Of a DNA stretch of 64,000 nt, positions 22,801-34,200 are shown one piece after another. A model generated the notes under the pieces. It was not told where the DNA came from. It saw nothing but the letters and a program-made list of their open reading frames with translations, and ran no database searches. The position numbers and the translations under genes are program-made. Each line of letters starts with the position of its first letter. Position 1 is the first letter of the stretch. This stretch comes from Leuctra nigra (lineage: Eukaryota; Arthropoda; Insecta; Plecoptera; Leuctridae). The stretch is from assembly GCA_934045905.1 (NCBI GenBank), contig OW203769.1, forward strand, positions 31,009,910 through 31,073,909, in the 5' to 3' direction.

Positions 22801-25800
22801 AACTTCAAGTCAGTGGATATTTTGTAAGGAAAACATTAGGTGCTCCTGAAGAGTGATATCATATTTTATTGTAACCATGGCAACATCATTGTTGGTTGAT
22901 AAAAATAGCATCACTCGACAACATGCAACTTTCCTAACTGTAGGGCCACTAGCCCTGACCCCCCCCCCCCCCCCCTACCCTTCAATGATCTTTGTCCCTA
23001 AGTATCGCCACTGGTATATAAGTAATAAATATAACGAATACATATAAATAGCATTACAATGTGGGTAGTTCCAGATTGTCTCGTGCCTGCTGGTGGCGGC
23101 GTTGCGGTGGGATCTAGCTGACAGTCATGTGGTCACCTACTCGGGACAGCCGTACGCAGCACAGCAAGGATACTCCAGGTAACACGGGTGTTCCGAGTAC
23201 TTGCCCTCCCTCCAGCCTTCCTCCTGACATTGATCTGATAAAGCAATTGATCTCCCTTAAGGCCGATGCACAATTGACGCAGACGGACGACGCGGACGGA
23301 CGACGGAGACGGATACAATGTTAAAGTCGTCGTCCGTCCGCATACCTAAACATCGTATCCGTCTCCGTCGTCCGTCCACGTCGTCCGTCCGCGTCGTCCG
23401 TCCACGTCGTCCGTCCGCGTCAATTGTGCATCGGCCTTTACACATCACCACTCGTACGCAGGCTTTAGTTACTACCTGGTTAGTATTAGTTTTAGTACCA
23501 CTGTTTTTACTAACACTTATGGCTCGAATCTCTTCTATTTTGGTATGTTTGTCAAATTGTCTGCAGTTCTTTTCTCATTATCAACATTTCAAACGAAGTA
23601 ACGGATCTGGCAAATATTTTCACAAAAGATTCGTTACTATTCAGTTCGGTGAGTTAAAGATTTCCAGCAAATTCGGTTGATTAAATTCATCGGATTTTCA
23701 TAAAAACATCATGAAATTTTGCTTCATTGGAACCAACATTACAAGTGTTTTTTTGACAATTCCAGACAAATCTGTAATGGACTTCAAGAGTTCTCATTTT
23801 ACTTGTTTTGAAATAAGATTTGTCAAAATGTACCAAATTTCAAATTAAAGAATCAAATTTCAAATATTTTATCACTGCTTCTTTGATGAATTCGTTAGAT
23901 TATCTTCGAATGGGTTCTCAAGGTCTGTAGAGGAACACATTTCAGACAAATATAAATTAGCATGAAATACGAAGGCTCGCTTATCAACGCGTTACACAGC
24001 GCGTTTTCCTAGTGATAATAATTGGTTTACATCAAAATTTACAAATGGTGGCAGATTTGGTACTTCTGCGGCTGGATTTACAAAGAAGTATAACTTATTA
24101 CCAAAAAATCTAATATCGATATTAGCATGTTTTACCGGCATATCTTTATGAATAATTGTTCAGATCGCCATTTATAACGATAAAATACTAAGATTTAACA
24201 AGGTAATATCATGGTAATAGAGTTATTGGGAGGTATAATGCTATACCGGCATAAAGTTATGCCGTTATAAGGCTTAAAACCTTTTGCGAATCCAGCCCAT
24301 GTAATTTACTCGTATGTTAGATAAAGATTGTTTCCATTATGTTGGATTACAATCTTGAGCAACAAATCGGCTAAGATCTTATAGTCTTATAGAGTAATAT
24401 TGAGATGCAAAGTACTTGCCTTCGTTTCAATATCCTGAGTCTACAGAGCAGCAACTCACACGCAGGACAAATGCTTGCTTAGCAACGCGTCATAACAAGC
24501 GTTTTCCTAGTATCGCAATAAAACTATAAATATAAAAATGTACCGAAAGGATTTCGGTATAAAATAAATCGTAAAACTAATAGGAAATCCTAGGAGCTAA
24601 AATAATGTTAAATGAACGTTTCTACAAAAATATGTACATACTTTCCGGTATTTTTCGGGGCTGCACGCCCCGGATTTGATTATGACGGAGCCTTTGCCAA
24701 TTCTCCAATTTACGTTCAAAGTATGCCCCTCTCCCCCCCCCTTTCCATTCTTGGATAAAATTAAAGTAACTTCTTGACAACCTATTTCTGTTTCTCTCTC
24801 TTCCAGCTTCCTCCCGTTCTTCCTCCCCCAACGCTTCTACCCCACTGGGCCGACCTCCTCCCCCGGCCAGTCGCATGGCCTCCTCGACATCAACCCCTTC
24901 GACTACGTCGTCTTCGCTCCCTTCAACGACGCCCCTCCCAAGGCGATCGTCTCCCGCCTGCCGCCGCGACTGGAGGCGATCGTGCACCGCATCCAGGGCA
25001 TCTACTCGCACTACAACTACGAGAACCACGACAACTACAGAGGCGGCGATCCCTACCTCCCGACCACGACGACGCCGACGACCACCTCGGCGCCGGCGAA
25101 GCAGACGTCGAGGTTCAACATCGGATCCCGGCCGGTGATTGCCTACAGGGGGGCCAATGAGAACGTGACTGCTACAGGAAGTTCGTCGGCGTCCAGTGAT
25201 GAAACAGGAAGCGCCAAGCCGAGCGTACCTGGAGTGTTGGGTCTCGTACCTCCATACCAACCTTCTGGCAACTTCAACTCGAACAGTCAGAGGCCGAGAG
25301 TGATTCCAGAATACGGGGCGCCTTTCCCGTCGACACAGGGGAACAATCAGGGAAGACCTGGATTGATTCCAGAATATGGAGTTCCGTTTTCTTCCAACCC
25401 GCCTGGGAATCAACAAGAGAGGCCTGGAGTGAATCCTGAATACGGGACGCCGTTTCCTGCCAACTCCCAAGGAAGACCTGGGAACAATCCTTTCGAGCTG
25501 ACGTCAGCCAAACCAATCCAGGAGTTCTTGAACGGCAACCGACCGGAGGCTCAGAACCAATATGGCGTCCCTGGAGAATCCAGTCATGGAGGTGGCTTCA
25601 GGCCTGGACAAGGTTACCGCGCTCTGCCTGGACTCCAGATGTTTTACGGGACGCCGAGCAATGTGAACAGGCCAGGAAACAACGTGCCTGGAAGCTTCAT
25701 TGCTCCAGGATCGACGCAGTACGGAGTCCCAAGCCATCAAGTTAGACCTGGAAGTTCTCCAGGACTGGAGTACGGAGCACCATTTACTGGAAGCAGACCT

Positions 25801-27093
25801 GTGAACAATTTCCCAGCTGCTGGAGGCGGGAATTCTCCAGGATCGACGCAGTACGGAGTTCCAAGTCATCAAGTTAGACCAGTGAACAGTTTTCCACCTG
25901 GAAGTTCTCCAGGACTGGAGTACGGAGCACCATTTACTGGAAGCAGACCTGTGAACAATTTCCCAGCTGCTGGAGGCGGGAATTCTCCAGGATCGACGCA
26001 GTACGGAGTTCCAAGTTATCAAGTTAGACCTGTGAACAGTTTTCCACCTGGAAGTTCTCCAGGACTGGAGTACGGAGCACCATTTACTGGAAGCAGACCT
26101 GTGAACAGTTTTCCAGCTGCGGAAGGCGGGAATTCTCCAGGATCGACGAAGTACGGAGTCCCAAGCCATCAAGTTAGACCTGGAAGTTCTCCAGGACTGG
26201 AGTACGGAACACCATTTACTGGAAGCAGACCGGTGAACAGTTTCCCAGCTGCTGGAGGCGGGAATTCTCCAGGATCGACGCAGTACGGAGTTCCGAGTTC
26301 TGGAAGTAGACCTGGGACTAGTTTCCCAAGTCCTACGGGACTAGAATACTTAGCCCCTAGTTTCGCCAACAGACCCGCGAACAGTTTCCCAAGTTCTGGA
26401 ACAACCTCTCCAGGAAGTTCTCCAGGACTGGACTACGGAGCCCCGAGCCATCAATCCAGACCCGTGAACAGTTTCCCAAGTTCTGGAACAACGTCTCCAG
26501 GAAGTTCTCCAGGACTGGACTACGGAGCCCCGAGCCATCAATCCCGGCCGGTGAACAGTTTCCCAAGTTCTGGAACAACCTCTCCAGGAAGTTCTCCAGG
26601 ACTGGACTACGGAGCCCCGAGCCATCAATCCAGACCCGTGAACAGTTTCCCAAGTTCTGGAACAACGTCTCCAGGAAGTTCTCCAGGACTGGACTACGGA
26701 GCCCCGAGCCATCAATCCCGGCCGGTGAACAGTTTCCCAAGTTCTGGAACAACCTCTCCAGGAAGTTCTCCAGGACTGGACTACGGAGCCCCGAGCCATC
26801 AATCCAGACCCGTGAACAGTTTCCCAAGTTCTGGAACAACGTCTCCAGGAAGTTCTCCAGGACTGGACTACGGAGCCCCGAGCCATCAATCCCGGCCGGT
26901 GAACAGTTTCCCAAGTTCTGGAACAACGTCTCCAGGAAGTTCTCCGGGACTGGAGTACGGAGCTCCGAGTTCAGGAAGCCGTCCTGGTGCAAGCAATGTT
27001 CCTGGAGGTGCGACGCTATCTAACGGCAGGAGATACAACTACGACATACCGACGACGCCGCTCATTTACCCTGTCAGACAGAGCTCATACTAA
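19825..27093 (+). CDS. Gene 3: resilin-like repeat secreted protein
   Basis: Exons: 19825-19857 (ATG...CAG|GTGAGT), 23075-23178, 24807-27093 (TAA); phases 0 and 2 close exactly, giving about 807 residues. Exon 2 completes a signal peptide (IVSCLLVAAL) and begins the mature chain DSHVVTYSGQPYAAQQGYS. Exon 3 starts FLPFFLPQRFYPTGP, with a conserved-looking part (LLDINPFDYVVFAPFNDAPP, RLEAIVHRIQGIYSHYNY). The rest is repeats: about five blocks of SPGSTQYGVPS plus LEYGAPFTGSRPVNNFP, then six 29-residue repeats SSGTTSPGSSPGLDYGAP. YGAP/SRP motifs resemble the elastic repeats of insect resilin; no R&R chitin-binding domain was found. Role as an elastic or matrix protein is an inference. A TATA box lies at 19752 and AATAAA at 27114. 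Confidence 0.8.
20112..20563. mobile_element. PIF/Harbinger-like MITE
   Basis: Ends GGGCCGGTCTTTCAATGCC and, complementary, GTATTGAAAGACCGAGCC, flanked by TTA (20109-20111 and 20564-20566). Contains a (TATT)n tract near 20488. It lies in intron 1 of gene 3. A related end occurs at 34337-34440. Confidence 0.7.
21660..21935 (+). other. Coding-like fragment, possible decayed transposon ORF
   Basis: Reads SSKCCRSYLASENNKTNCF and GFHCHVRVGQTVESWLKTEP, with paired Cys/His that recall a zinc-binding module, then decays into Lys/Gln-rich sequence. It has no flanking splice sites fitting gene 3 and lies in its intron 1. Probably a domesticated or dead transposase piece; the family is not identified. 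Confidence 0.3.
22551..23015. mobile_element. Element with CCAGTGGCG terminal repeats
   Basis: Left end ACCAGTGGCGTAACTC, right end AGTATCGCCACTGGT inverted. It contains two poly-C tracts (about 22587-22600 and 22960-22976). A CAGTGGCG terminus is seen in several insect hAT-like MITEs, but no clear 8-bp target duplication was found. It ends 60 bp before gene 3 exon 2. Confidence 0.5.
23257..23440. mobile_element. Small foldback with CGTCCGTCCG repeats
   Basis: Inverted ends TTAAGGCCGATGCACAATTG and its complement ending CATCGGCCTTTA. The right flank is a one-base variant of TTAA. The inside holds 12-15-bp repeats of the type 'cgtcgtccgtcc' on the right and their complement on the left. It starts 79 bp after the gene 3 exon 2 donor. 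Confidence 0.6.
23650..24012 (+). mobile_element. Helitron-like repeat, 5'-truncated
   Basis: Ends 'acgaaggctcgcttatcaac', then a 6-bp stem AACGCG/CGCGTT, then TTCCTAGT. This is the best hairpin among the copies. A second, shorter 3' end is at 24465-24513. Both are in intron 2 of gene 3. Confidence 0.55.
24013..24780. other. Intron 2 of gene 3, distal part
   Basis: AT-rich intronic DNA with the short Helitron-like tail at 24465-24513. It passes into a strong pyrimidine tract ('ctgtttctctctcttccag') at the exon 3 acceptor (24806). The long minus-strand ORF at 24622-25470 is a shadow of exon 3. Confidence 0.6.
26389..26950 (+). repeat. 87-bp coding repeats of gene 3
   Basis: Six near-identical 87-bp units plus a diverged seventh encode 29 residues each. 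They alternate between an 'aacctctcc...tccagacccgtg' and an 'aacgtctcc...tcccggccggtg' form, so the working unit is a 174-bp dimer. All variants are synonymous, which points to recent duplication with constraint on the protein. Confidence 0.9.
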
Positions 27094-27113
27094 ACTACTT
27101 TATAATAAAACTA

Positions 27114-27119
27114 ATTACA
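27114..27119 (+). terminator. Polyadenylation signal of gene 3
   Basis: AATAAA only 20 bp after the stop codon, implying a very short 3' UTR. Confidence 0.55.
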
Positions 27120-27225
27120 ATTATTTGTTCGAATGTTTACGATTCATTTTTACCCACAATTCCGTAACTCCCTCAATGCATAACCTATGTCTGGATCTTC
27201 AATAACTTTATTTCTTCTGAGTATT

Positions 27226-27330
27226 GAGCAAGTTGGCTCAGGCAATGCTAGAGGTCGCGGTTCGATTCCCGCAAATCTTCTTTCTGACTGAGTATCGTTG
27301 TTTCCCTCAGTCGAGGAAAGATACCGGAAC
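27226..27330 (+). mobile_element. tRNA-derived SINE, copy 2
   Basis: A box TTGGCTCAGGC and B box GGTTCGATTCC are followed by a GACTGAG...CTCAGTC inverted motif shared with 13975-14085. It lies between genes 3 and 4. Confidence 0.55.
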
Positions 27331-28197
27331 CGGAACCATCATTTATAATAAAATATTGGATCTTAAAGGTTCTCTCAGGTTCTTTCATTTAATCAAAAAA
27401 GCAAAATATTAATTTATGAACACTATTTAAAGGGAAATATTTATTGTATCCTTTTTTTTACATGTTGGATGTTTTAACAATGGAATCTTTAATTCCAAAG
27501 AATGACGTCATTTTCTCGACTTCAATGTAGCAAATTAATTATTACTGTTTCGATAATGATTTATCCTTCGCATCCTAGTGCTCCGGGAGGCGAGAATTGT
27601 TCTGGCAAAGACTTCGTAAATGGGACGTAAATTGACTGTGACAAAAACTCTAATAACTTACTTATTTATACAAATAGAACTTTGATTTAGAAGTGTTGTA
27701 TACATACTGTGTTCTGACAGCTATTAAATCAGTAAAATGAAGGATATATTTATATTAAATAAGCCCTATTTCGAATTTAAAAAATTAAAATTTTTTAATC
27801 TAGAGAGTTTTCACGACCCCAATTTCTTTTCAGAATTATCGTGAATGACATTTTAAAACATAATCTAGTTGGATCAACCATTTATTTCACTTCAAAAATG
27901 TAAAAAATTGAATTTTATAAAAATAATTTTTCTCCCATACGAAGTCTTTGCCAGAAAAATTCTCGCCTCCGGCAGCCACAAATATTTAATTTCTTTGCAT
28001 CAGTAACCAAAAATCGTATTTTATTTGGTGACCTATTGAAATGATCCTTGAGCGAGAAAGTACAGTCTGATCTGTAACCATAGCGCCCGCAGTTGTCTGG
28101 TTTACGCGTGCCAGGTGTTAATGACGGGATGATTCTGGGCCAGCAGTGATGAGTAAAACAAATGTAACAGAACAAGACGCTACGAGAAGTGCTGTTA
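27331..28197. other. Intergenic region upstream of gene 4
   Basis: No gene recognised. Two short stretches around 27580-27610 and 27950-27980 are complementary ('cgggaggcgagaatt'-type versus 'aattctcgcctccgg'), so an inverted-end element of about 400 bp (roughly 27575-27985) may be present. Confidence 0.4.
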
Positions 28198-28211
28198 GTT
28201 ACCATGGTAAC
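28198..28211 (+). promoter_or_regulatory. X-box-like palindrome upstream of gene 4
   Basis: GTTACCATGGTAAC is a perfect 14-bp palindrome matching the RFX-factor X-box pattern, 57 bp upstream of the inferred gene 4 start codon. No TATA box is present. Similar sequences at 10140 and 22873 lie in repeats or introns, so chance is possible. Confidence 0.3.
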
Positions 28212-28267
28212 CTGGATTTGCTCTCATTGTGCATGCAAGATTAGTCTGTTACCTACACTGGACCAAG

Positions 28268-31200
28268 ATGCAGGTAAGATCTCATTTACTTCCTATCTCC
28301 ATTCATTAAGGTGGTACAAGCGCGCGGTCGTTTTAGCAAATTGAGAGAGAAAAATTGTTTCAAAAGTGGGTGTAACTTTTTTATTAGGCGCCGGTTATTC
28401 AACAAAACCGCGCAAAACGATGAATTCCGATGCGATTGGAGACCAAACCATAGTTAACCTAGATAAAAGACAAACTTAGGGTTATGAGTTATGACAATTG
28501 GCACCTTTTTAAAATTAAATTTCATACGGCACCCAGCAAGACAATAAAAATTACCATGTATCACCAAAGATCAACTAATTATTACTAATTAACAAAGCAA
28601 AAATTTAAAAGTGTACCAAGTGATAACCCCAAGTTTTTTTTTTTATCTAATCATGATTAAAATGTCAAATCATTTCGTCAACCCATTTTGTCTCCAATAC
28701 CTTTAGAGGTATAAGGCTCAGTGTATATTTTCTCTTTCCCTTTGAACACTTTTAGAATCATGTAATCAAGCTCTATCAATTGCCATTGACTTATGTCAAC
28801 AAATATACAGTTCACCATTACAAACATTATTTTGTACCCCCTCTTGTGTATACACACAATGCTGATGTTGTGACCACATTGTTTAGAGTTCGACCTGTCT
28901 GTGACCTGCCATCCACGCATACCAACTCTCCCCTAACAGGTGCATGATTACAGGTATCAACGCGTCTTCTCTACTTGGGGTTGATGTTGATGCTTGGAGG
29001 AGGTGAAAGCTATGATCTGAAGCAGTATCCAGAACTCTACGCTGATGTTGTGACCACATTGTTTAGAGTTCGACCTGTCCCCGACCTGCCATCCACGCAT
29101 ACCAACTCTCCCCTAACAGGTGCATGATTACAGGTATCTACGCGTCTTCTCTTCTTGGGGCTGATGTTGATGCTTGGAGGAGGTGAAAGCTATGATCTGA
29201 AGCAGTATCCAGAACTCTACGCTGATGTTGTGACCACATTGTTTAGAGTTCGACCTGTCTGTGACCTGCCATCCACGCATACCAACTCTCCCCTAACAGC
29301 TGGCATGATTACAGGTATCAACGCGTCTTCTCTTCTTGGGGCTGATGTTGATGCTTGGAGGAGGTGAAAGCTATGATCTGAAGCAGTATCCAGAACTCTA
29401 CGCTGATGTTGTGACCACATTGTTTAGAGTTCGACCTGTCCCGACCTGCCATCCACGCATACCAACTCTCCCCTAACAGGTGCATGATTACAGGTATCTA
29501 CGCGTCTTCTCTTCTTGGGGCTGATGTTGATGCTTGGAGGAGGTGAAAGCTATGATCTGAAGCAGTATCCAGAACTCTACGCTGATGTTGTGACCACATT
29601 GTTTAGAGTTCGACCTGTCTGTGACCTGCCATCCACGCATACCAACTCTCCCCTAACAGCTGGCATGATTACAGGTATCAACGCGTCTTCTCTTCTTGGG
29701 GCTGATGTTGATGCTTGGAGGAGGTGAAAGCTATGATCTGAAGCAGTATCCAGAACTCTACGCTGATGTTGTGACCACATTGTTTAGAGTTCGACCTGTC
29801 TGTGACCTGCCATCCACGCATACCAACTCTCCCCTAACAGGTGCATGATTACAGGTATCAACGCGTCTTCTCTACTTGGGGCTGATGTTGATGCTTGGAG
29901 GAGGTGAAAGCTATGATCTGAAGCAGTATCCAGAACTCTACGCTGATGTTGTGACCACATTGTTTAGAGTTCGACCTGTCCCCGACCTGCCATCCACGCA
30001 TACCAACTCTCCCCTAACAGCTGGCATGATTACAGGTATCAACGCGTCTTCTCTACTTGGGGCTGATGTTGATGCTTGGAGGAGGTGAAAGCTATGATCT
30101 GAAGCAGTATCCAGAACTCTACGCTGATGTTGTGACCACATTGTTTAGAGTTCGACCTGTCTGTGACCTGCCATCCACGCATACCAACTCTCCCCTAACA
30201 GGTGCATGATTACAGGTATCAACGCGTCTTCTCTACTTGGGGCTGATGTTGATGCTTGGAGGAGGTGAAAGCTATGATCTGAAGCAGTATCCAGAACTCT
30301 ACGCTGATGTTGTGACCACATTGTTTAGAGTTCGACCTGTCTGTGACCTGCCATCCACGCATACCAACTCTCCCCTAACAGGTGCATGATTACAGGTATC
30401 AACGCGTCTTCTCTTCTTGGGGCTGATGTTGATGCTTGGAGGAGGTGAAAGCTATGATCTGAAGCAGTATCCAGAACTCTACGCTGATGTTGTGACCACA
30501 TTGTTTAGAGTTCGACCTGTCCCCGACCTGCCATCCACGCATACCAACTCTCCCCTAACAGCTGGCATGATTACAGGTATCAACGCGTCTTCTCTACTTG
30601 GGGCTGATGTTGATGCTTGGAGGAGGTGAAAGCTATGATCTGAAGCAGTATCCAGAACTCTACGCTGATGTTGTGACCACATTGTTTAGAGTTCGACCTG
30701 TCTGTGACCTGCCATCCACGCATACCAACTCTCCCCTAACAGGTGCATGATTACAGGTATCTACGCGTCTTCTCTTCTTGGGGCTGATGTTGATGCTTGG
30801 AGGAGGTGAAAGCTATGATCTGAAGCAGTATCCAGAACTCTACGCTGATGTTGTGACCACATTGTTTAGAGTTCGACCTGTCTGTGACCTGCCATCCACG
30901 CATACCAACTCTCCCCTAACAGCTGGCATGATTACAGGTATCAACGCGTCTTCTCTACTTGGGGCTGATGTTGATGCTTGGAGGAGGTGAAAGCTATGAT
31001 CTGAAGCAGTATCCAGAACTCTACGCTGATGTTGTGACCACATTGTTTAGAGTTCGACCTGTCTGTGACCTGCCATCCACGCATAACAACTCTCCCCTAA
31101 CAGGTGCATGATTACAGGTATCAACGCGTCTTCTCTACTTGGGGCTGATGTTGATGCTTGGAGGAGGTGAAAGCTATGATCTGAAGCAGTATCCAGAACT

Positions 31201-34200
31201 CTACGCTGATGTTGTGACCACATTGTTTAGAGTTCGACCTGTCCCCGACCTGCCATCCACGCATACCAACTCTCCCCTAACAGCTGGCATGATTACAGGT
31301 ATCAACGCGTCTTCTCTACTTGGGGCTGATGTTGATGCTTGGAGGAGGTGAAAGCTATGATCTGAAGCAGTATCCAGAACTCTACGCTGATGTTGTGACC
31401 ACATTGTTTAGAGTTCGACCTGTCCCCGACCTGCCATCCACGCATACCAACTCTCCCCTAACAGCTGGCATGATGACAGGTATCAACGCGTCTTCTCTAC
31501 TTGGGGCTGATGTTGATGCTTGGAGGAGGTTAAAGCTATGATCTGAAGCAGTATCCAGAACTCTACGCTGATGTTGTGACCACATTGTTTAGAGTTCGAC
31601 CTGTCTGTGACCTGCCATCCACGCATACCAACTCTCCCCTAACAGGTGGCATGATTACAGGTATCTACGCGTCTTCTCTTCTTGGGGCTGATGTTGATGC
31701 TTGGAGGAGTTGAAAGCTATGATCTGAAGCAGTATCCAGAACTCTACGCTGATGTTGTGACCACATTGTTTAGAGTTCGACCTGTCCCGACCTGCCATCC
31801 ACGCATACCAACTCTCCCCTAACAGATGCATGATTACAGGTATCAACGCGTCTTCTCTACTTGGGGCTGATGTTGATGCTTGGAGGAGGTGAAAGCTATG
31901 ATCTGAAGCAGTATCCAGAACTCTACGCTGATGTTGTGACCACATTGTTTAGAGTTCGACCTGTCTGTGACCTGCCATCCACGCATACCAACTCTCCCCT
32001 AACAGATGCATGATTACAGGTATCAACGCGTCTTCTCTTCTTGGGGCTGATGTTGATGCTTGGAGGAGGTGAAAGCTATGATCTGAAGCAGTATCCAGAA
32101 CTCTACGCTGATGTTGTGACCACATTGTTTAGAGTTCGACCTGTCCCGACCTGCCATCCACGCATACCAACTCTCCCCTAACAGGTGCATGATTACAGGT
32201 ATCAACGCGTCTTCTCTACTTGGGGCTGATGTTGATGCTTGGAGGAGGTGAAAGCTATGATCTGAAGCAGTATCCAGAACTCTACGCTGATGTTGTGACC
32301 ACATTGTTTAGAGTTCGACCTGTCTGTGACCTGCCATCCACGCATACCAACTCTCCCCTAACAGGTGCATGATTACAGGTATCAACGCGTCTTCTCTACT
32401 TGGGGCTGATGTTGATGCTTGGAGGAGGTGAAAGCTATGATCTGAAGCAGTATCCAGAACTCTACGCTGATGTTGTGACCACATTGTTTAGAGTTCGACC
32501 TGTCTGTGACCTGCCATCCACGCATACCAACTCTCCCCTAACAGGTGCATGATTACAGGTATCTACGCGTCTTCTCTACTTGGGGCTGATGTTGATGCTT
32601 GGAGGAGGTGAAAGCTATGATCTGAAGCAGTATCCAGAACTCTACGCTGATGTTGTGACCACATTGTTTAGAGTTCGACCTGTCTGTGACCTGCCATCCA
32701 CGCATACCAACTCTCCCCTAACAGGTGGCATGATTACAGGTATCAACGCGTCTTCTCTACTTGGGGCTGATGTTGATGCTTGGAGGAGGTGAAAGCTATG
32801 ATCTGAAGCAGTATCCAGAACTCTACGCTGATGTTGTGACCACATTGTTTAGAGTTCGACCTGTCCCCGACCTGCCATCCACGCATACCAACTCTCCCCT
32901 AACAGATGCATGATTACAGGTATCAACGCGTCTTCTCTACTTGGGGCTGATGTTGATGCTTGGAGGAGGTGAAAGCTATGATCTGAAGCAGTATCCAGAA
33001 CTCTACGCTGATGTTGTGACCACATTGTTTAGAGTTCGACCTGTCTGTGACCTGCCATCCACGCATACCAACTCTCCCCTAACAGGTGCATGATTACAGG
33101 TATCAACGCGTCTTCTCTACTTGGGGCTGATGTTGATGCTTGGAGGAGGTAAAAGCTATGATCTGAAGCAGTATCCAGAACTCTACGCTGATGTTGTGAC
33201 CACATTGTTTAGAGTTCGACCTGTCCCCGACCTGCCATCCACGCATACCAACTCTCCCCTAACAGGTGCATGATTACAGGTATCTACGCGTCTTCTCTTC
33301 TTGGGGCTGATGTTGATGCTTGGAGGAGGTGAAAGCTATGATCTGAAGCAGTATCCAGAACTCTACGCTGATGTTGTGACCACATTGTTTAGAGTTCGAC
33401 CTGTCTGTGACCTGCCATCCACGCATACCAACTCTCCCCTATCAGGTGCATGATTACAGGTATCAACGCGTCTTCTCTACTTGGGGCTGATGTTGATGCT
33501 TGGAGGAGGTGAAAGCTATGATCTGAAGCAGTATCCAGAACTCTACGCTGATGTTGTGACCACATTGTTTAGAGTTCGACCTGTCCCGACCTGCCATCCA
33601 CGCATACCAACTCTCCCCTAACAGCTGGCATGATTATAGGTATCAACGCGTCTTCTCTTCTTGGGGCTGATGTTGATGCTTGGAGGAGGTGAAAGCTATG
33701 ATCTGAAGCAGTATCCAGAACTCTACGCTGATGTTGTGACCACATTGTTTAGAGTTCGACCTGTCTGTGACCTGCCATCCACGCATACCAACTCTCCCCT
33801 ATCAGGTGCATGATTACAGGTATCAACGCGTCTTCTCTACTTGGGGCTGATGTTGATGCTTGGAGGAGGTGAAAGCTATGATCTGAAGCAGTATCCAGAA
33901 CTCTACGCTGATGTTGTGACCACATTGTTTAGAGTTCGACCTGTCTGTGACCTGCCATCCACGCATACCAACTCTCCCCTAACAGATGCATGATTACAGG
34001 TATCAACGCGTCTTCTCTTCTTGGGGCTGATGTTGATGCTTGGAGGAGGTGAAAGCTATGATCTGAAGCAGTATCCAGAACTCTACGCTGATTTTGTAAC
34101 GCCGTCCAGGTAATCAAAACTGTTTACTCTAATTTCACATTCATTTCGTTTTAAATGTAAACTGGAAGCATTTTGATTTTTTTTTTTTTAATAAGGCTGC

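Noticed and set aside
24622..26992. Minus-strand ORFs over gene 3
   Set aside because: Shadows of the repeat-coding exon; they follow the 87-bp period and have no signal or domain.
28858..34094. CRISPR array
   Set aside because: Regular spacing but no variable spacers, unit too long, eukaryotic context.
29155..34117. About 20 repeated 67-73-residue ORFs on both strands in the 180-bp satellite
   Set aside because: They are the same unit counted repeatedly; the minus-strand versions are shadows. Only the last unit is joined to a donor in phase.
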